A DNA stretch of 64,000 nt from Maribacter sp. PR1 (GCF_028464145.1 NZ_JAQPCG010000006.1:328343-392342), one strand, 5' to 3'; counted from the first letter of the stretch, positions 44,972 through 54,108 are shown. Program-made: numbers and translations. Notes: generated from the letters alone by a model not told the origin.

Positions 44972-45268
44972 TTATTTTGAAGCAAGCTGTAAATTCACCA
45001 ATTCCGAAAGCGCTTTTAAACGCTCCTCGGCTTCTTTGGTTCCTTCAGTCTGTTCAATGCCTTTCTGCTCTATTTTCGAAGCAAACTGCAAGGCGCACAT
45101 AGCCAATACATCCTGTTTGTCCCTTACAGCATAATTCTGCTCAAATTTCTTGGCCAAATGTTCTATATTTTTGGCCGCCTTTCTTAAACCCTCTTCCTGG
45201 CTTGGGTCTATAGTCAAAGGATAAACCCTATCCGCAATTGAGAGCTTTATTTTGAGCTTTTCCGACAT
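44972..45268 (-). CDS. zapA: Cell division protein ZapA
   Basis: A 98-residue FtsZ-ring stabiliser. The N-terminal ZapA fold is seen in KLKIKLSIADRVYPLTIDPSQEEGLRKAAKNIEHLAKKFEQ, followed by VRDKQDVLAMCALQFASKIEQ and a C-terminal coiled coil. The coiled-coil gene upstream ends 11 nt before its start and probably forms an operon with it. The 6S-like RNA begins about 30 nt after its stop. Confidence 0.93.
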   Translation of the reverse strand: MSEKLKIKLSIADRVYPLTIDPSQEEGLRKAAKNIEHLAKKFEQNYAVRDKQDVLAMCALQFASKIEQKGIEQTEGTKEAEERLKALSELVNLQLASK

Positions 45269-45279
45269 ATTAGTTTACA

Positions 45280-45570
45280 TTATTCCGAAAGTTGCGCTAT
45301 ACAATAATCCAACTCCCTTATCAATGTATTTATTTTAAGCTTAGCTTCAGTTTTGTTTGTATTACTGCCAAGCATTGAATTTGCTAGTTTGAGCGAATTA
45401 TATTTTTCCTCCCATTCCGACACAGTTTTCTGTGCGTTTACCTGATTGGATTTAATATGATTTAATTCATCTTCCAACGTCCTATTAGCCTTGTCTAAAA
45501 CCTCCAACCTATGAAGCAACTTACTAATTTTATTCTCTAAGGAATCAACGATTTGAATTAATTCGCTCAT
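45280..45570 (-). CDS. Small coiled-coil protein (possible ZapB-like partner of ZapA)
   Basis: A 96-residue protein predicted to be almost entirely coiled coil: a heptad-rich stretch VDSLENKISKLLHRLEVLDKANRTLEDELNHI and a second helical part NSLKLANSMLGSNTNKTEAKLKINTLIRELDYCIAQL. No catalytic motif. Placed directly before zapA, it may be a ZapA partner like ZapB, but this is inference from position and shape only. Confidence 0.82.
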   Translation of the reverse strand: MSELIQIVDSLENKISKLLHRLEVLDKANRTLEDELNHIKSNQVNAQKTVSEWEEKYNSLKLANSMLGSNTNKTEAKLKINTLIRELDYCIAQLSE

Positions 45571-45593
45571 ACAAAAATTCGATGCGATTTACA

Positions 45594-45601
45594 CAAAGTT
45601 A
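45594..45601 (-). promoter_or_regulatory. -7 promoter element of the coiled-coil/zapA unit
   Basis: On the minus strand TAACTTTG, 23 nt before the ATG at 45570. A second candidate, TATTTTTG, lies roughly 35-40 nt further upstream. Confidence 0.5.
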
Positions 45602-45762
45602 ACATTCGTTTGCAGACTTAGCAATACTTTTCAAAAATATTCTTTCAAGTACTTTGCCATTATCCGTAAACACGAGAGCTTAATCAATTTGAGCATTTTA
45701 GACATAATCAATTTTCATGGATTGATACCTATTATTTACTTTCGTACTAACTTAACACTGCT

Positions 45763-47454
45763 ATGAGGAAAATTACGGTTGCCCTACTACTTATATTTTC
45801 AGTTTCCATTTTTGCGCAAGAGAAGTATCCACAAGATTACTTCAGGTCCCCATTGGATATTCCTATTATTTTAGCGGGTACATTTGGCGAGTTACGTTCT
45901 AATCACTTTCACGCAGGTATAGATATAAAAACGCAACAAAGGGAGGGACTTCCTGTTTATGGCATAGCCGAAGGCACTATTACCAGAATCAAAGTATCAC
46001 TATGGGGCTACGGCAAGGTAATTTATATTGCACATCCTAATGGCTATACTTCCGTGTACGGACATCTTCAGAAATTTTCTCCCAGAATAGAGGAATACAT
46101 TAAAAAGCTTCAATACAGTAAGAAGTCTTATGAAGTGGAGGTGTTCCCAAACTACGGGGAACTTAAAATTGAAAAAGGAGAGCTTATCGCATATAGCGGA
46201 AACACTGGTGGCTCGGCTGGGCCTCACCTTCATTTTGAAATTAGAAGCAGTATTTCCGAAAAGCCCACAAACCCCTTACTTTATGGTATCGATGTAGCGG
46301 ATGCTACAAACCCTACACTTGAAAAACTTTTTGTCTACCCCTTATCGGAAAGTTCTCGAGTAAACCAAAGCGCAGAAAAAATTCAAGTTAATTTTAGTCG
46401 GCAGGCGGATGGTTCCTACCTGGCGGATAAGGTCAACGCTCTAGGCAAAATTGGAATCGGGTTCGTCGGTTACGACAGACTGGATTTGGCTGCGAACAAA
46501 AATGGGATTTATGAGGTATCACTCACTGTAAACGGTAAGACCTATAGTTCCTATGATTTTGAATCCTTTTCCTTCGGGGAAACCAGATATATAAATACAC
46601 TGATAGATTATAATTATTTTGGAAGGTATAGACAAAGAATTCAAAAATTGTTCAAATCTCCAGGGAACTATCTCAGTATTTACGATGAACTTTATAACAA
46701 TGGAATAATTGAAGTAAGGGAGGGGCTTAGCTATAACCTTCAATTGGTCATAAAAGATTTAATGGGTAATGACGTCAAGCTGGATATACCTGTAGAAGGA
46801 AAGGCGGAAGAAGTGAAGATTCAAAAAGAGGACGATAGGACCGATAATTATATAATCGCTAAAAAACCCAACAATTTCGATTTGGGCGGAGCCAAGGTTT
46901 ACTTCCCGGAAAATACTTTCTATGAAGATTTTTATATCGATTTAAAAAAGGGACAAGATACCGTAACCATACATAGAAATACCGTTCCTGCCCATCGTAA
47001 CTTCACGATTACCTTTGACGTTGATAAATATAGCGAGGAGGACAGGGAACAACTGTTCATAGCTAGATTGGACGATGAATTAAACCCAAGTCACTTAAGC
47101 ACCTATAAACGGGGAAATACGTTTACGGCGAGGACTAGGAACTTAGGAACATATACCTTAGCCAAGGATACCCTATCACCGACCATTAGAACCAAGAATT
47201 TTAAGGAACAGCAATGGTTGAATAATTACAGGTACTTAAGTGTTTTTATTTCAGATGACCTAAGTGGTGTTAATACGTACTCTGCTACACTGAACGGTGA
47301 ATGGATTCTTATGGAATATGAACCCAAAAGAAATACGCTTACCTACAATTTTGATGATAAGATTTTAGATAAAAAGCAATGTGTTCTGGAAGTTACCGTT
47401 ACTGATAATGTAGGCAATACCAGTGTGTTGACCACATCCTTTTATAGAAAATAA
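45763..47454 (+). CDS. M23 family peptidoglycan endopeptidase
   Basis: A 563-residue exported protein (signal peptide ends near IFAQ). The LytM-type zinc domain is N-terminal, with NHFHAGIDI (His50, Asp54), VYGHLQ (His101) and GPHLHFEI (His155, His157), so the expected ligands are present. The remaining 400 residues are beta-rich and probably bind cell wall or partners. It should cut peptide cross-links in the periplasm. The TonB-dependent receptor gene starts 5 nt after its stop, and a third exported protein follows, all one operon. Confidence 0.93.
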   Translation: MRKITVALLLIFSVSIFAQEKYPQDYFRSPLDIPIILAGTFGELRSNHFHAGIDIKTQQREGLPVYGIAEGTITRIKVSLWGYGKVIYIAHPNGYTSVYGHLQKFSPRIEEYIKKLQYSKKSYEVEVFPNYGELKIEKGELIAYSGNTGGSAGPHLHFEIRSSISEKPTNPLLYGIDVADATNPTLEKLFVYPLSESSRVNQSAEKIQVNFSRQADGSYLADKVNALGKIGIGFVGYDRLDLAANKNGIYEVSLTVNGKTYSSYDFESFSFGETRYINTLIDYNYFGRYRQRIQKLFKSPGNYLSIYDELYNNGIIEVREGLSYNLQLVIKDLMGNDVKLDIPVEGKAEEVKIQKEDDRTDNYIIAKKPNNFDLGGAKVYFPENTFYEDFYIDLKKGQDTVTIHRNTVPAHRNFTITFDVDKYSEEDREQLFIARLDDELNPSHLSTYKRGNTFTARTRNLGTYTLAKDTLSPTIRTKNFKEQQWLNNYRYLSVFISDDLSGVNTYSATLNGEWILMEYEPKRNTLTYNFDDKILDKKQCVLEVTVTDNVGNTSVLTTSFYRK

Positions 47455-47459
47455 AATCT

Positions 47460-49925
47460 TTGAAGCTTAGAAAGTTTTTTTATTTCTTAATCTTATTGTG
47501 TTGCTCTATAGGAGTAGCCCAAACCGCGACAGTAACAGGGATAGTTTTGGACGAGGATGAAAATCCTATTTCCAATGTAGGTATTAGGTCAGGGGATTTA
47601 GGCACCTATACCGATGACTCCGGATTTTACCTTCTAGAAATTGTCGCGGATGTAAAAGCTAACCTAACTTTTTCCCACATAGGCCATCAAAAAGTAGTTC
47701 TCGAGAACCTAATACTTAATACCAACGAGACATTTGAATTTCATCCAATTCTAAAATCAGATGCCATCCAAGTAGACGAGGTTACCGTAACGTCTAGCGG
47801 TAATAAAGAATCAGTGGAAATCTTATCCATATCACCAGAACAAATAAGAAAAATACCTGGAGCCAATGCCGGCGTTGAAAATATATTGAAGTTATTACCA
47901 GGTGTAACCTCCAACAATGAGTTAAGCACGCAATATTCAGTGCGCGGCGGGAACTATGATGAAAATTTGGTCTACATCAATGAGATTGAGGTTTATCGCC
48001 CTTTTTTAATTCGTTCCGCACAACAAGAAGGTCTGAGTTTTGTGAATAGTGACTTGGTGCAAGATGTAAAGTTCTCTCCCGGAGGTTTTCAGGCCAAGTA
48101 TGGTGATAAGCTATCATCCGTACTTGATATCAAATACAAAATCCCAACTGCATTTTCCCTAAAGGGAGATTTTAGTTTTTTAGGTGCCAAAGTATCCATG
48201 GATACACGCTCTAAAAACAACAGGTTTAGCAGTACAACTGGATTTCGATACAGAAACAATTCACTTTTATTGAATAGCTTACAGACGCAAGGCAATCTGA
48301 ATCCATCATTTACAGATGTTCAGAGTTTTATAACCTATCAGTTTTCTAACAAATTCAACCTGAATGTATTAGGAAACTTGTCCATAAATAATTACAAAAA
48401 TGAGCCACGACGAAGACAGACGAATTTTGGCACATTGGATTCGCCCCAAGCACTAACCATATTTTATGAAGGCAAGGAGGCAAACAGATACTCGACAGCA
48501 TTTGGAGCAATTAAAGGCAATTATTTTCTTAATGATAATATCGTCCTAAAACTCATCTCCTCAATGTATCACACTACCGAAGAGGAATACTCAGATATCA
48601 TCGCGAGCTACGAATTAGGTGAAGTGGTTAGCAACCTAGGCAGCGAAGAATTTGGCGAACCTACCAACTCAAGGGGCATCGGCTCACAGTTTAATCGGGC
48701 GAGAAATGATTTGGATGCTTTAATTTTTAATCTTGGCCATAAAGGAATATATCAAAAAGACAAAACACAAATAGAATGGGGTCTAAAATATACTCATGAG
48801 GATATTCGAGACCAGCTTAGGGAGTCAGAATTTATTGACTCCCTAGGTTTTTCGGTCAGACCGCCAGGAAATGAATTTGTTAACAATCAACCAGAAACTC
48901 CTTTTGAAGCGCCTCTCGAGGCATATCAAAGTTTAAGTGCAACCAATTTTGTAAAAACAAATCGATTTTCTGGATTTGCTCAATTGGCAACCCAAACCAA
49001 ATGGAGTGAAAATTCATTTTACTATAATCTAGGAATTCGCTCACAACATTGGACCGTTAGCGGAAAGGGTATAGAAAAAGTATCTCACACTGTAGTAAGT
49101 CCAAGGGCACAAGTCGCTTTTAAACCGGATTGGAAAAAGGATATGTTGTTCAGAATTGCCACAGGGCTCTACCATCAGCCACCCTTTTACAGAGAGCTAA
49201 GGGATAGTACCGGGACCATAAATCCAAATGTAAAAGCACAGAAATCTTTTCATGTTGTGGTAGGGAACGAATATAGCTTCATACTTTGGGAAAGACCTTT
49301 TTCCCTGACCAGTGAGGCCTATTTTAAAAAATTGACCAATGTTAATCCTTATACACTTGAGGATGTTAGAATACGATATAGTGCAAACAATATCGCCGAA
49401 GCTTATGTATACGGAGCGGAATTTAGAATGAACGGTGCCTTTGTTCCAGGTACGGAATCTTGGGTAAGTGTCGGTTACTTACAAACAAAGGAAAATAGGA
49501 GTAACAGAGGTTATATTTCTAGACCTACCGATCAACGGTTGAAATTAGGTATACTTTTTCAGGATTATATTCCTAACATTCCTGAATTTAAGATGTACTT
49601 AAATTTAGTATACTCCACAGGGGTGCCGGGAGGTTCTCCAAGTTATGCGGACCCGTATATATTTCAGAATAGATTAAGAGATTATAAACGTGCAGATTTA
49701 GGAATTTCCTATATTTTTGCAGATAAGAACAAGACCTTTAATGAGAATCATTGGTTAAGCTCTTTTAAAGAATTAAGTGTTGGTTTTGAAATTTTTAATC
49801 TATTCAATAATCAAAATTCCATAACAAACACGTGGGTTAGAGATGTAGATAGCAAGAACGAATACGCAGTGCCTAACTATCTTACCTCTAGGGTTCTTAA
49901 CTTAAGACTTCAAATGAGATTGTAG
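47460..49925 (+). CDS. TonB-dependent receptor with carboxypeptidase-regulatory-like N-domain
   Basis: An 821-residue outer-membrane protein. Signal peptide, then a CarboxypepD_reg-like domain (about 25-110, VTGIVLDEDENPISNVGIRS), a plug (about 120-235; VTVTSSGNKESVEILSISPEQIRKIPGANAGVENILKLLPGV, STQYSVRGGNYDENLVYIN) and a 22-strand-type barrel to the end (LQMRL). No SusD partner is encoded nearby, so it is not a classical SusCD pair. It could import a small ligand or act as a structural/assembly receptor. Start codon appears to be TTG. Co-transcribed with the M23 peptidase and the following exported protein. Confidence 0.92.
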   Translation: MKLRKFFYFLILLCCSIGVAQTATVTGIVLDEDENPISNVGIRSGDLGTYTDDSGFYLLEIVADVKANLTFSHIGHQKVVLENLILNTNETFEFHPILKSDAIQVDEVTVTSSGNKESVEILSISPEQIRKIPGANAGVENILKLLPGVTSNNELSTQYSVRGGNYDENLVYINEIEVYRPFLIRSAQQEGLSFVNSDLVQDVKFSPGGFQAKYGDKLSSVLDIKYKIPTAFSLKGDFSFLGAKVSMDTRSKNNRFSSTTGFRYRNNSLLLNSLQTQGNLNPSFTDVQSFITYQFSNKFNLNVLGNLSINNYKNEPRRRQTNFGTLDSPQALTIFYEGKEANRYSTAFGAIKGNYFLNDNIVLKLISSMYHTTEEEYSDIIASYELGEVVSNLGSEEFGEPTNSRGIGSQFNRARNDLDALIFNLGHKGIYQKDKTQIEWGLKYTHEDIRDQLRESEFIDSLGFSVRPPGNEFVNNQPETPFEAPLEAYQSLSATNFVKTNRFSGFAQLATQTKWSENSFYYNLGIRSQHWTVSGKGIEKVSHTVVSPRAQVAFKPDWKKDMLFRIATGLYHQPPFYRELRDSTGTINPNVKAQKSFHVVVGNEYSFILWERPFSLTSEAYFKKLTNVNPYTLEDVRIRYSANNIAEAYVYGAEFRMNGAFVPGTESWVSVGYLQTKENRSNRGYISRPTDQRLKLGILFQDYIPNIPEFKMYLNLVYSTGVPGGSPSYADPYIFQNRLRDYKRADLGISYIFADKNKTFNENHWLSSFKELSVGFEIFNLFNNQNSITNTWVRDVDSKNEYAVPNYLTSRVLNLRLQMRL

Positions 49926-49931
49926 TATAAA

Positions 49932-50585
49932 ATGCAGAAAGTTATCCTTTATTTTTTTCTTTTGGGCACCTTAACCTTAAGCGCCCAAAAAAATATTTAT
50001 GAAAACGCCCAATTTGATGAATTGAGTGATGATCATAGAGTTTTGGCCATTTTACCTTTTTTGACAAACTTGGATTTAAAGAACATGGCGAATGAAGATG
50101 ACTTGAAGTCATTGGAAGAAAAGGAAGGCTATGCCGTACAGGATGCCTTAGAAACCTATTTTTCCAAAAGAAAGAAAAAAAAGAAATTTCCCGTAAATTT
50201 TCAAAATATAAAGGACACCAAAGCAATATTGGCACAGAATGATATCGATTACAGCAATATCGATGTTTTTACCACAAAACAGCTCAGTGAAATTTTGGGC
50301 GTAGACGGTATTATCAGTGGTACGTTAGATTTGAATGTTCTATTATCCAAAGGAGTTTCCACCGATTTTAGTATAACGGATTATTTCTCAGGTAATGCAA
50401 ATTATGGAAGAATAGGTGTTAAGATAAGTGATGGTGATACCGGAAAGCTACTTTGGAAGTATGAAAAGGAAATCAATAAAAAGACCGGAAAAAATACAAC
50501 CGACCTTATTGACAGAATGATGAAACTTGCCATAAGGAAATTTCCTTATGAAAGGGAACGCAAAAAGGATAGAAAAAATAACTGA
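49932..50585 (+). CDS. Exported protein of unknown function
   Basis: A 217-residue exported protein (signal ends near TLSAQ). The body begins DDHRVLAILPFLTNLDLK and later GVDGIISGTLDLNV, IGVKISDGDTGKLLWKYEKEI; this alternation resembles CsgG/GNA1162-like envelope proteins, where 'VAVLPF...G.D.vi.G.l.' is typical, but I do not assign it. It is the third gene of the M23-TonB receptor operon, 6 nt after the receptor. It converges on the cysteine desulfurase gene with a 15-nt gap. Confidence 0.72.
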   Translation: MQKVILYFFLLGTLTLSAQKNIYENAQFDELSDDHRVLAILPFLTNLDLKNMANEDDLKSLEEKEGYAVQDALETYFSKRKKKKKFPVNFQNIKDTKAILAQNDIDYSNIDVFTTKQLSEILGVDGIISGTLDLNVLLSKGVSTDFSITDYFSGNANYGRIGVKISDGDTGKLLWKYEKEINKKTGKNTTDLIDRMMKLAIRKFPYERERKKDRKNN

Positions 50586-50600
50586 GAAAATATCTCCGGG

Positions 50601-51749
50601 CTACTTTAAAGTAAAATCCTTTAGAACTTCTACGGTAAAATCTATATCTTCCTTTGTATTGTACTTTGAAAAAGAAAATCGAAGTGAAGGTTTATTGAAG
50701 TCTTCTTCTTGCAGAATTTCGTTTAGTACGTGAGATCCCTTATCACTTCCAGATTGGCAGGCACTTCCTTTTGAACAAGCAATACCTTTAATGTCCAAAT
50801 GAAATAATAACATCAGGCCCTTTTCCGGGGTAACGGGCAAACAAACATTTGCAAGTGTATAGGTGCTATTTTCCATATCACCAGATAATCCATTGAATTT
50901 GGCATCAGGAATTTCAGCTTTTACCTTAGCGATAAAATATTTTTTTAACCCCTTCACATATTCCTGTTCTTCATCTAAATTATCATAGGCCAATACAAAA
51001 GCTTCTTCCAGGCCTACAATATTATGGAAGGACTCCGTTCCAGCTCTAAAACCACGCTCTTGAGATCCACCGGATATCATACACTTAAGTCCGGAGTTCT
51101 TTTTAATAAATGCAAAGCCAATTCCTTTTGGACCATGAAATTTGTGAGCCGCAGCGGCCAAAAAATCCACTGGCACTTCCTTTACGTCCCAATGATAATG
51201 ACCTATGGATTGCACAGAATCGGAATGAAATAACGCACCATGCTCCTTTACCAAGTTGGCAATGGAGGCAATATCCAGTTTATTACCTATTTCATTATTA
51301 ATATGCATAAGGCTTACCAATTTTTTGGAGTCGTCCTTTTCCAATAATTCTTTTAGATGAATTCTATCTGGATTCCCATCAGCGTCTAGTTGAACATACC
51401 AAAGGTTAATGAGTCCAGATTGTTCCAACTCCTCCACAGTATGCAAAACGGCATGATGTTCTATTTTCGTAGTAATAATGGTCTGTACTCCCAAATCCTT
51501 GACAGCACCTCTTAAAATCATATTATCGGCCTCTGTACCTCCAGAGGTAAATATTATCTCAGATGGTTGTGCATTGAGGTATTTGGCGATAGTTTTTCTG
51601 GCACTCTCTATGGCTGTTTTTGCCGTCCGACCAAAACTATGTGTAGAAGAAGGGTTTCCATAATTTTTGGTCAAGGCCTCCTGCATTTTCGTGATTACCT
51701 CTTCTCTTACTTGTGTGGTCGCAGCATTATCAAGATAAACATGTTTCAT
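50601..51749 (-). CDS. Cysteine desulfurase (NifS/IscS-like)
   Basis: A 382-residue PLP enzyme converting cysteine to alanine plus persulfide sulfur for Fe-S clusters or thio-cofactors. Features: VYLDNAATTQVREEV at the N-terminus, KIEHHAVLHT, the PLP Lys203 in AAAHKFHGPKGIGF, and the catalytic Cys331 in GIACSKGSACQSGS. Complete in length. No iscU/suf genes adjoin it, so its pathway role (Fe-S, tRNA thiolation or molybdopterin) is not fixed. It has its own -7 element and is transcribed leftwards. Confidence 0.94.
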   Translation of the reverse strand: MKHVYLDNAATTQVREEVITKMQEALTKNYGNPSSTHSFGRTAKTAIESARKTIAKYLNAQPSEIIFTSGGTEADNMILRGAVKDLGVQTIITTKIEHHAVLHTVEELEQSGLINLWYVQLDADGNPDRIHLKELLEKDDSKKLVSLMHINNEIGNKLDIASIANLVKEHGALFHSDSVQSIGHYHWDVKEVPVDFLAAAAHKFHGPKGIGFAFIKKNSGLKCMISGGSQERGFRAGTESFHNIVGLEEAFVLAYDNLDEEQEYVKGLKKYFIAKVKAEIPDAKFNGLSGDMENSTYTLANVCLPVTPEKGLMLLFHLDIKGIACSKGSACQSGSDKGSHVLNEILQEEDFNKPSLRFSFSKYNTKEDIDFTVEVLKDFTLK

Positions 51750-51775
51750 TTCTGGTGCAGTAATTTTAGAGAGAG

Positions 51776-51783
51776 CAAAAATA
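51776..51783 (-). promoter_or_regulatory. -7 promoter element of the cysteine desulfurase gene
   Basis: On the minus strand TATTTTTG, 26 nt upstream of the ATG at 51749. Confidence 0.55.
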
Positions 51784-51975
51784 ATTGAATTTAAGTTAAT
51801 TTACGCTTAAATGGCCGTAAAGCTGTCAACCCATATCCAATAATTAATTTAAATTTGAACTATCTAAGGAGTCCTAAATATTCTTGAATAACTTCAAAAC
51901 GGTTATGGTTAACTTGCATTGAGTTACTAATCTTTTTAGAACCATTGCTTTGTTGAGGTTTGTAAAAATAAATTA

Positions 51976-52479
51976 ATGAAGAAATATATTGCTAGTGCGA
52001 TTTGCGTTCTATTTTTATCTTGCGACGATGGAGATTTAGAAATAGAAACATTAGATTTTGACAGTATTACCTCCGTTCAAAGTTGTGGCGAAGTTTCTTC
52101 TACAGCCTCTAATGTTTTGTTTAAGATAAACGGGGATGAAGCGCTCATTTTAGAATTACCGAATGGAGCCATAGCTAATGAAGTAACTTTGGAAGACATA
52201 GCGGTAAATGTGAATGAATCCGGTTCTGTTATCTACAGAATATTTTCAGGTGATGTATCCAACAGTTATTTCTGTGACGATGTACCACCCGTAGAACCTA
52301 TAGTAGCGGAGGAGATAAGCGCTGAGGACGGTATTATTTACATTACTACTACCGCTACGGATTCAGTCACCTTTGAGCACACTATACGTCTAAGTGGCAT
52401 TTCGTTAATCACCGGTAACGATAGCAGGATAACGGATTTAAGAATAAATGAATTTGGTACGATTACAACAAGCCTATAG
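51976..52479 (+). CDS. Hypothetical lipoprotein
   Basis: A 167-residue lipoprotein (lipobox VLFLSC, Cys16), acidic after the Cys (DDGDLEIETLDFD). No catalytic motif; the rest is beta-rich and Asp/Glu/Thr-rich, with single Cys residues near 39 and 96 that could pair. I do not recognise the family. It resembles the DUF6452 lipoprotein at 57 kb in size and in its 'SSTASNVLFKING' style, but I cannot show homology. It ends 2 nt from the convergent Smr gene. The 226 bp upstream hold only the cysteine desulfurase promoter. Confidence 0.72.
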   Translation: MKKYIASAICVLFLSCDDGDLEIETLDFDSITSVQSCGEVSSTASNVLFKINGDEALILELPNGAIANEVTLEDIAVNVNESGSVIYRIFSGDVSNSYFCDDVPPVEPIVAEEISAEDGIIYITTTATDSVTFEHTIRLSGISLITGNDSRITDLRINEFGTITTSL

Positions 52480-52481
52480 CT

Positions 52482-53024
52482 TCAATAGTTTTGAAAAATA
52501 TAAACTTCCGTAGCCCCAAGTCCATATTTTTGATAGTCGGCATCGTAATATTTTACATTCTCGTATTTCCTGAATAAATAATAAAGTTCCTCTTTAAGGA
52601 CACCGGCCCCTATGCCATGGATAAAAACGACTTTTTGTATTCGTTTGCGCATGGCAAAATCCAACTGACGTTTTGCGGTTTCTAATTGTAGATTAAGCAT
52701 ATCGAAATTACTCATTCCCTTTGGGTTGGTAACCAATTGGTTGATGTGTAAATCCACCTCCATTTTAGGCTGATTTCTTTCCTTAGGTTTTATGGTTCTT
52801 TTAGGTTTCTTTTTAGGTAGTTCCTTTTCTTTTTTTACTTGGGCCACCTCAAAGTTACTAACCTTAATATCACCGGTCATCTTAAGCAACTCACTTTCTT
52901 GAAATTGCATTGGGAATCCATCATCGGTTATTATAGTTATCAAGGAGCCCTCAATTTTAGTAACCTCTCCTTTGATTATATCATCAACAGCTTCCACCTT
53001 ATCCCCTATTTTAAAATCAGCCAT
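52482..53024 (-). CDS. Smr domain protein with N-terminal DUF2027-like region
   Basis: A 180-residue protein. The C-terminal Smr domain is evident: VDLHINQLV (about residue 90) and VVFIHGIGAGVLKEELYYLFRKYENVKYYDAD, with the DLH and HGxG motifs of MutS2-type Smr nuclease/RNA-binding domains. The N-terminal part (FKIGDKVEAVDDIIKGEVTKIEGSLITIITDDGFPMQF) is a KOW-like small beta-barrel seen in DUF2027 proteins. A Lys/Pro-rich linker joins them. It probably acts on nucleic acid at collided ribosomes or recombination intermediates. It lacks the MutS ATPase. Confidence 0.88.
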   Translation of the reverse strand: MADFKIGDKVEAVDDIIKGEVTKIEGSLITIITDDGFPMQFQESELLKMTGDIKVSNFEVAQVKKEKELPKKKPKRTIKPKERNQPKMEVDLHINQLVTNPKGMSNFDMLNLQLETAKRQLDFAMRKRIQKVVFIHGIGAGVLKEELYYLFRKYENVKYYDADYQKYGLGATEVYIFQNY

Positions 53025-53042
53025 AAATTTGTTTTAATTACC

Positions 53043-53050
53043 CAAAAATA
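53043..53050 (-). promoter_or_regulatory. -7 promoter element of the Smr gene
   Basis: On the minus strand TATTTTTG, 18 nt before the ATG at 53024. It abuts a possible ATG of the divergent DUF2752 gene at 53051, which is one reason to prefer a later start there. Confidence 0.55.
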
Positions 53051-53083
53051 ATGGTAATTTTCAGCTTGCGAATTATAATTACT

Positions 53084-53389
53084 ATGCATCTTTCGGCTAT
53101 ATTTTATATTATAAGTATTGAAAAGTATATGCTTCCTTGTTTTACAAAACAAATATTTGGGGTAGATTGTCCTGGATGCGGGTTACAGCGATCTGCCTTA
53201 TTTTTATTCAAAGGAGAATTTGTTGAGGCTTTTAAAATGTATCCCGCCATATATCCAATGATAATCTTATTTTCTTTTTTAGTATTTGGAAAAACACTTA
53301 AATTAAAATATTCCAACGTCATCACCAACGTGTTAATGGTAACCACTGTAGGTGTCATATTGATTAATTACGTACTTAAATTTAAATAA
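53084..53389 (+). CDS. DUF2752 family membrane protein
   Basis: A small protein with an N-terminal hydrophobic stretch, the DUF2752 motif FGVDCPGCGLQRSALFLFKGEFVEAFKMYP and two further hydrophobic helices. The Cys-Pro-Gly-Cys pair looks like a metal or redox site. Function unknown. I start at the ATG at 53084 (101 residues), because a TAnnTTT(C) element lies at 53056-53063. An ATG at 53051 (112 residues) in the same frame is possible, and shorter relatives begin just before the Cys-containing segment. Two CCC-motif proteins follow. Confidence 0.82.
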   Translation: MHLSAIFYIISIEKYMLPCFTKQIFGVDCPGCGLQRSALFLFKGEFVEAFKMYPAIYPMIILFSFLVFGKTLKLKYSNVITNVLMVTTVGVILINYVLKFK

Positions 53390-53407
53390 CCAAACCTTTT
53401 AAAAATT

Positions 53408-53740
53408 ATGGAACAACAAAAATTACCCAATGTTACTATTGTAATCGTATTATCCATTTTAGGATTTATATGCTGCTGTTTTGCTGGTCTTCCGGGAGTT
53501 CTTTTTGGCGGAATTGCTTTATTTCTCGCCTTAAAGGACGAAAAATTGTATAAGGAAAATCCTGAAAATTACTCTAACTACAGTACTTTAAAAACTGCCA
53601 AGACTATATCTATAGTTGTACTTGCTTTAGGAGCAATTTACTTATTATGGTCTATCTACTCAATCATGTCCATGGGAGGTTGGGATGCATATATGGAACA
53701 ATCCCGGGATATGATGGAACAATGGGGAATTGAAGAGTAA
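53408..53740 (+). CDS. CCC motif membrane protein, copy 1
   Basis: A 110-residue membrane protein with two hydrophobic segments. The first carries the triple Cys (LGFICCCFAGLPGVLFGGIALFLALKD), which names the flavobacterial CCC-motif family related to DUF4190. The loop has NYSTLKTAKTISIVVLALG, ending in an acidic tail. Function unknown. It lies in a three-gene run with DUF2752 and a second copy, all within about 1 kb. Confidence 0.85.
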   Translation: MEQQKLPNVTIVIVLSILGFICCCFAGLPGVLFGGIALFLALKDEKLYKENPENYSNYSTLKTAKTISIVVLALGAIYLLWSIYSIMSMGGWDAYMEQSRDMMEQWGIEE

Positions 53741-53745
53741 TTAAA

Positions 53746-54051
53746 ATGAATACACAACCATTACCAGGAGCTAGCAATGCCCTTACATTTGGCATATTAT
53801 CAATAGTATTGACTATATTTTGTTGTGGCCCTTTTGGTGCCATATTCAGTTTTATTGGTCTTAGCAGTGCTAAAAAGGCAGAGAATATCTTCAATACGGA
53901 CATGAACAATAGTTATAGCGGTTATGAAAATGCAAAAACGGGAAGAATACTTTCTTATATAGGTTTGGGTCTTGCCCTAATCTATCTCATTTTCACCATT
54001 ATATACTTCGGGGCCATTGTAGCCTTGATAATGTCTTCTGGAGAATTCTAG
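53746..54051 (+). CDS. CCC motif membrane protein, copy 2
   Basis: A 101-residue paralogue of the preceding gene: FGILSIVLTIFCCGPFGAIFSFIGLSSAKKAE, then NYSGYENAK-style loop (SYSGYENAKTGRILSYIGLGLALIYLIFTIIYF). Here the triple Cys is reduced to CCG. It starts 5 nt after the first copy. Function unknown; the pair and the DUF2752 gene form a recurrent flavobacterial set. Confidence 0.84.
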   Translation: MNTQPLPGASNALTFGILSIVLTIFCCGPFGAIFSFIGLSSAKKAENIFNTDMNNSYSGYENAKTGRILSYIGLGLALIYLIFTIIYFGAIVALIMSSGEF

Positions 54052-54073
54052 AAATTGGAATCGATAAGTAAAT

Positions 54074-54108
54074 AAAAATCCCCAGGAACACCCTGGGGAT
54101 TTTTTTAT
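54074..54108. terminator. Bidirectional Rho-independent terminator
   Basis: ATCCCCAGG / CCTGGGGAT, 9 bp, loop 5 nt, A-run on one side and T-run on the other, between convergent genes ending at 54051 and 54105. Confidence 0.9.
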
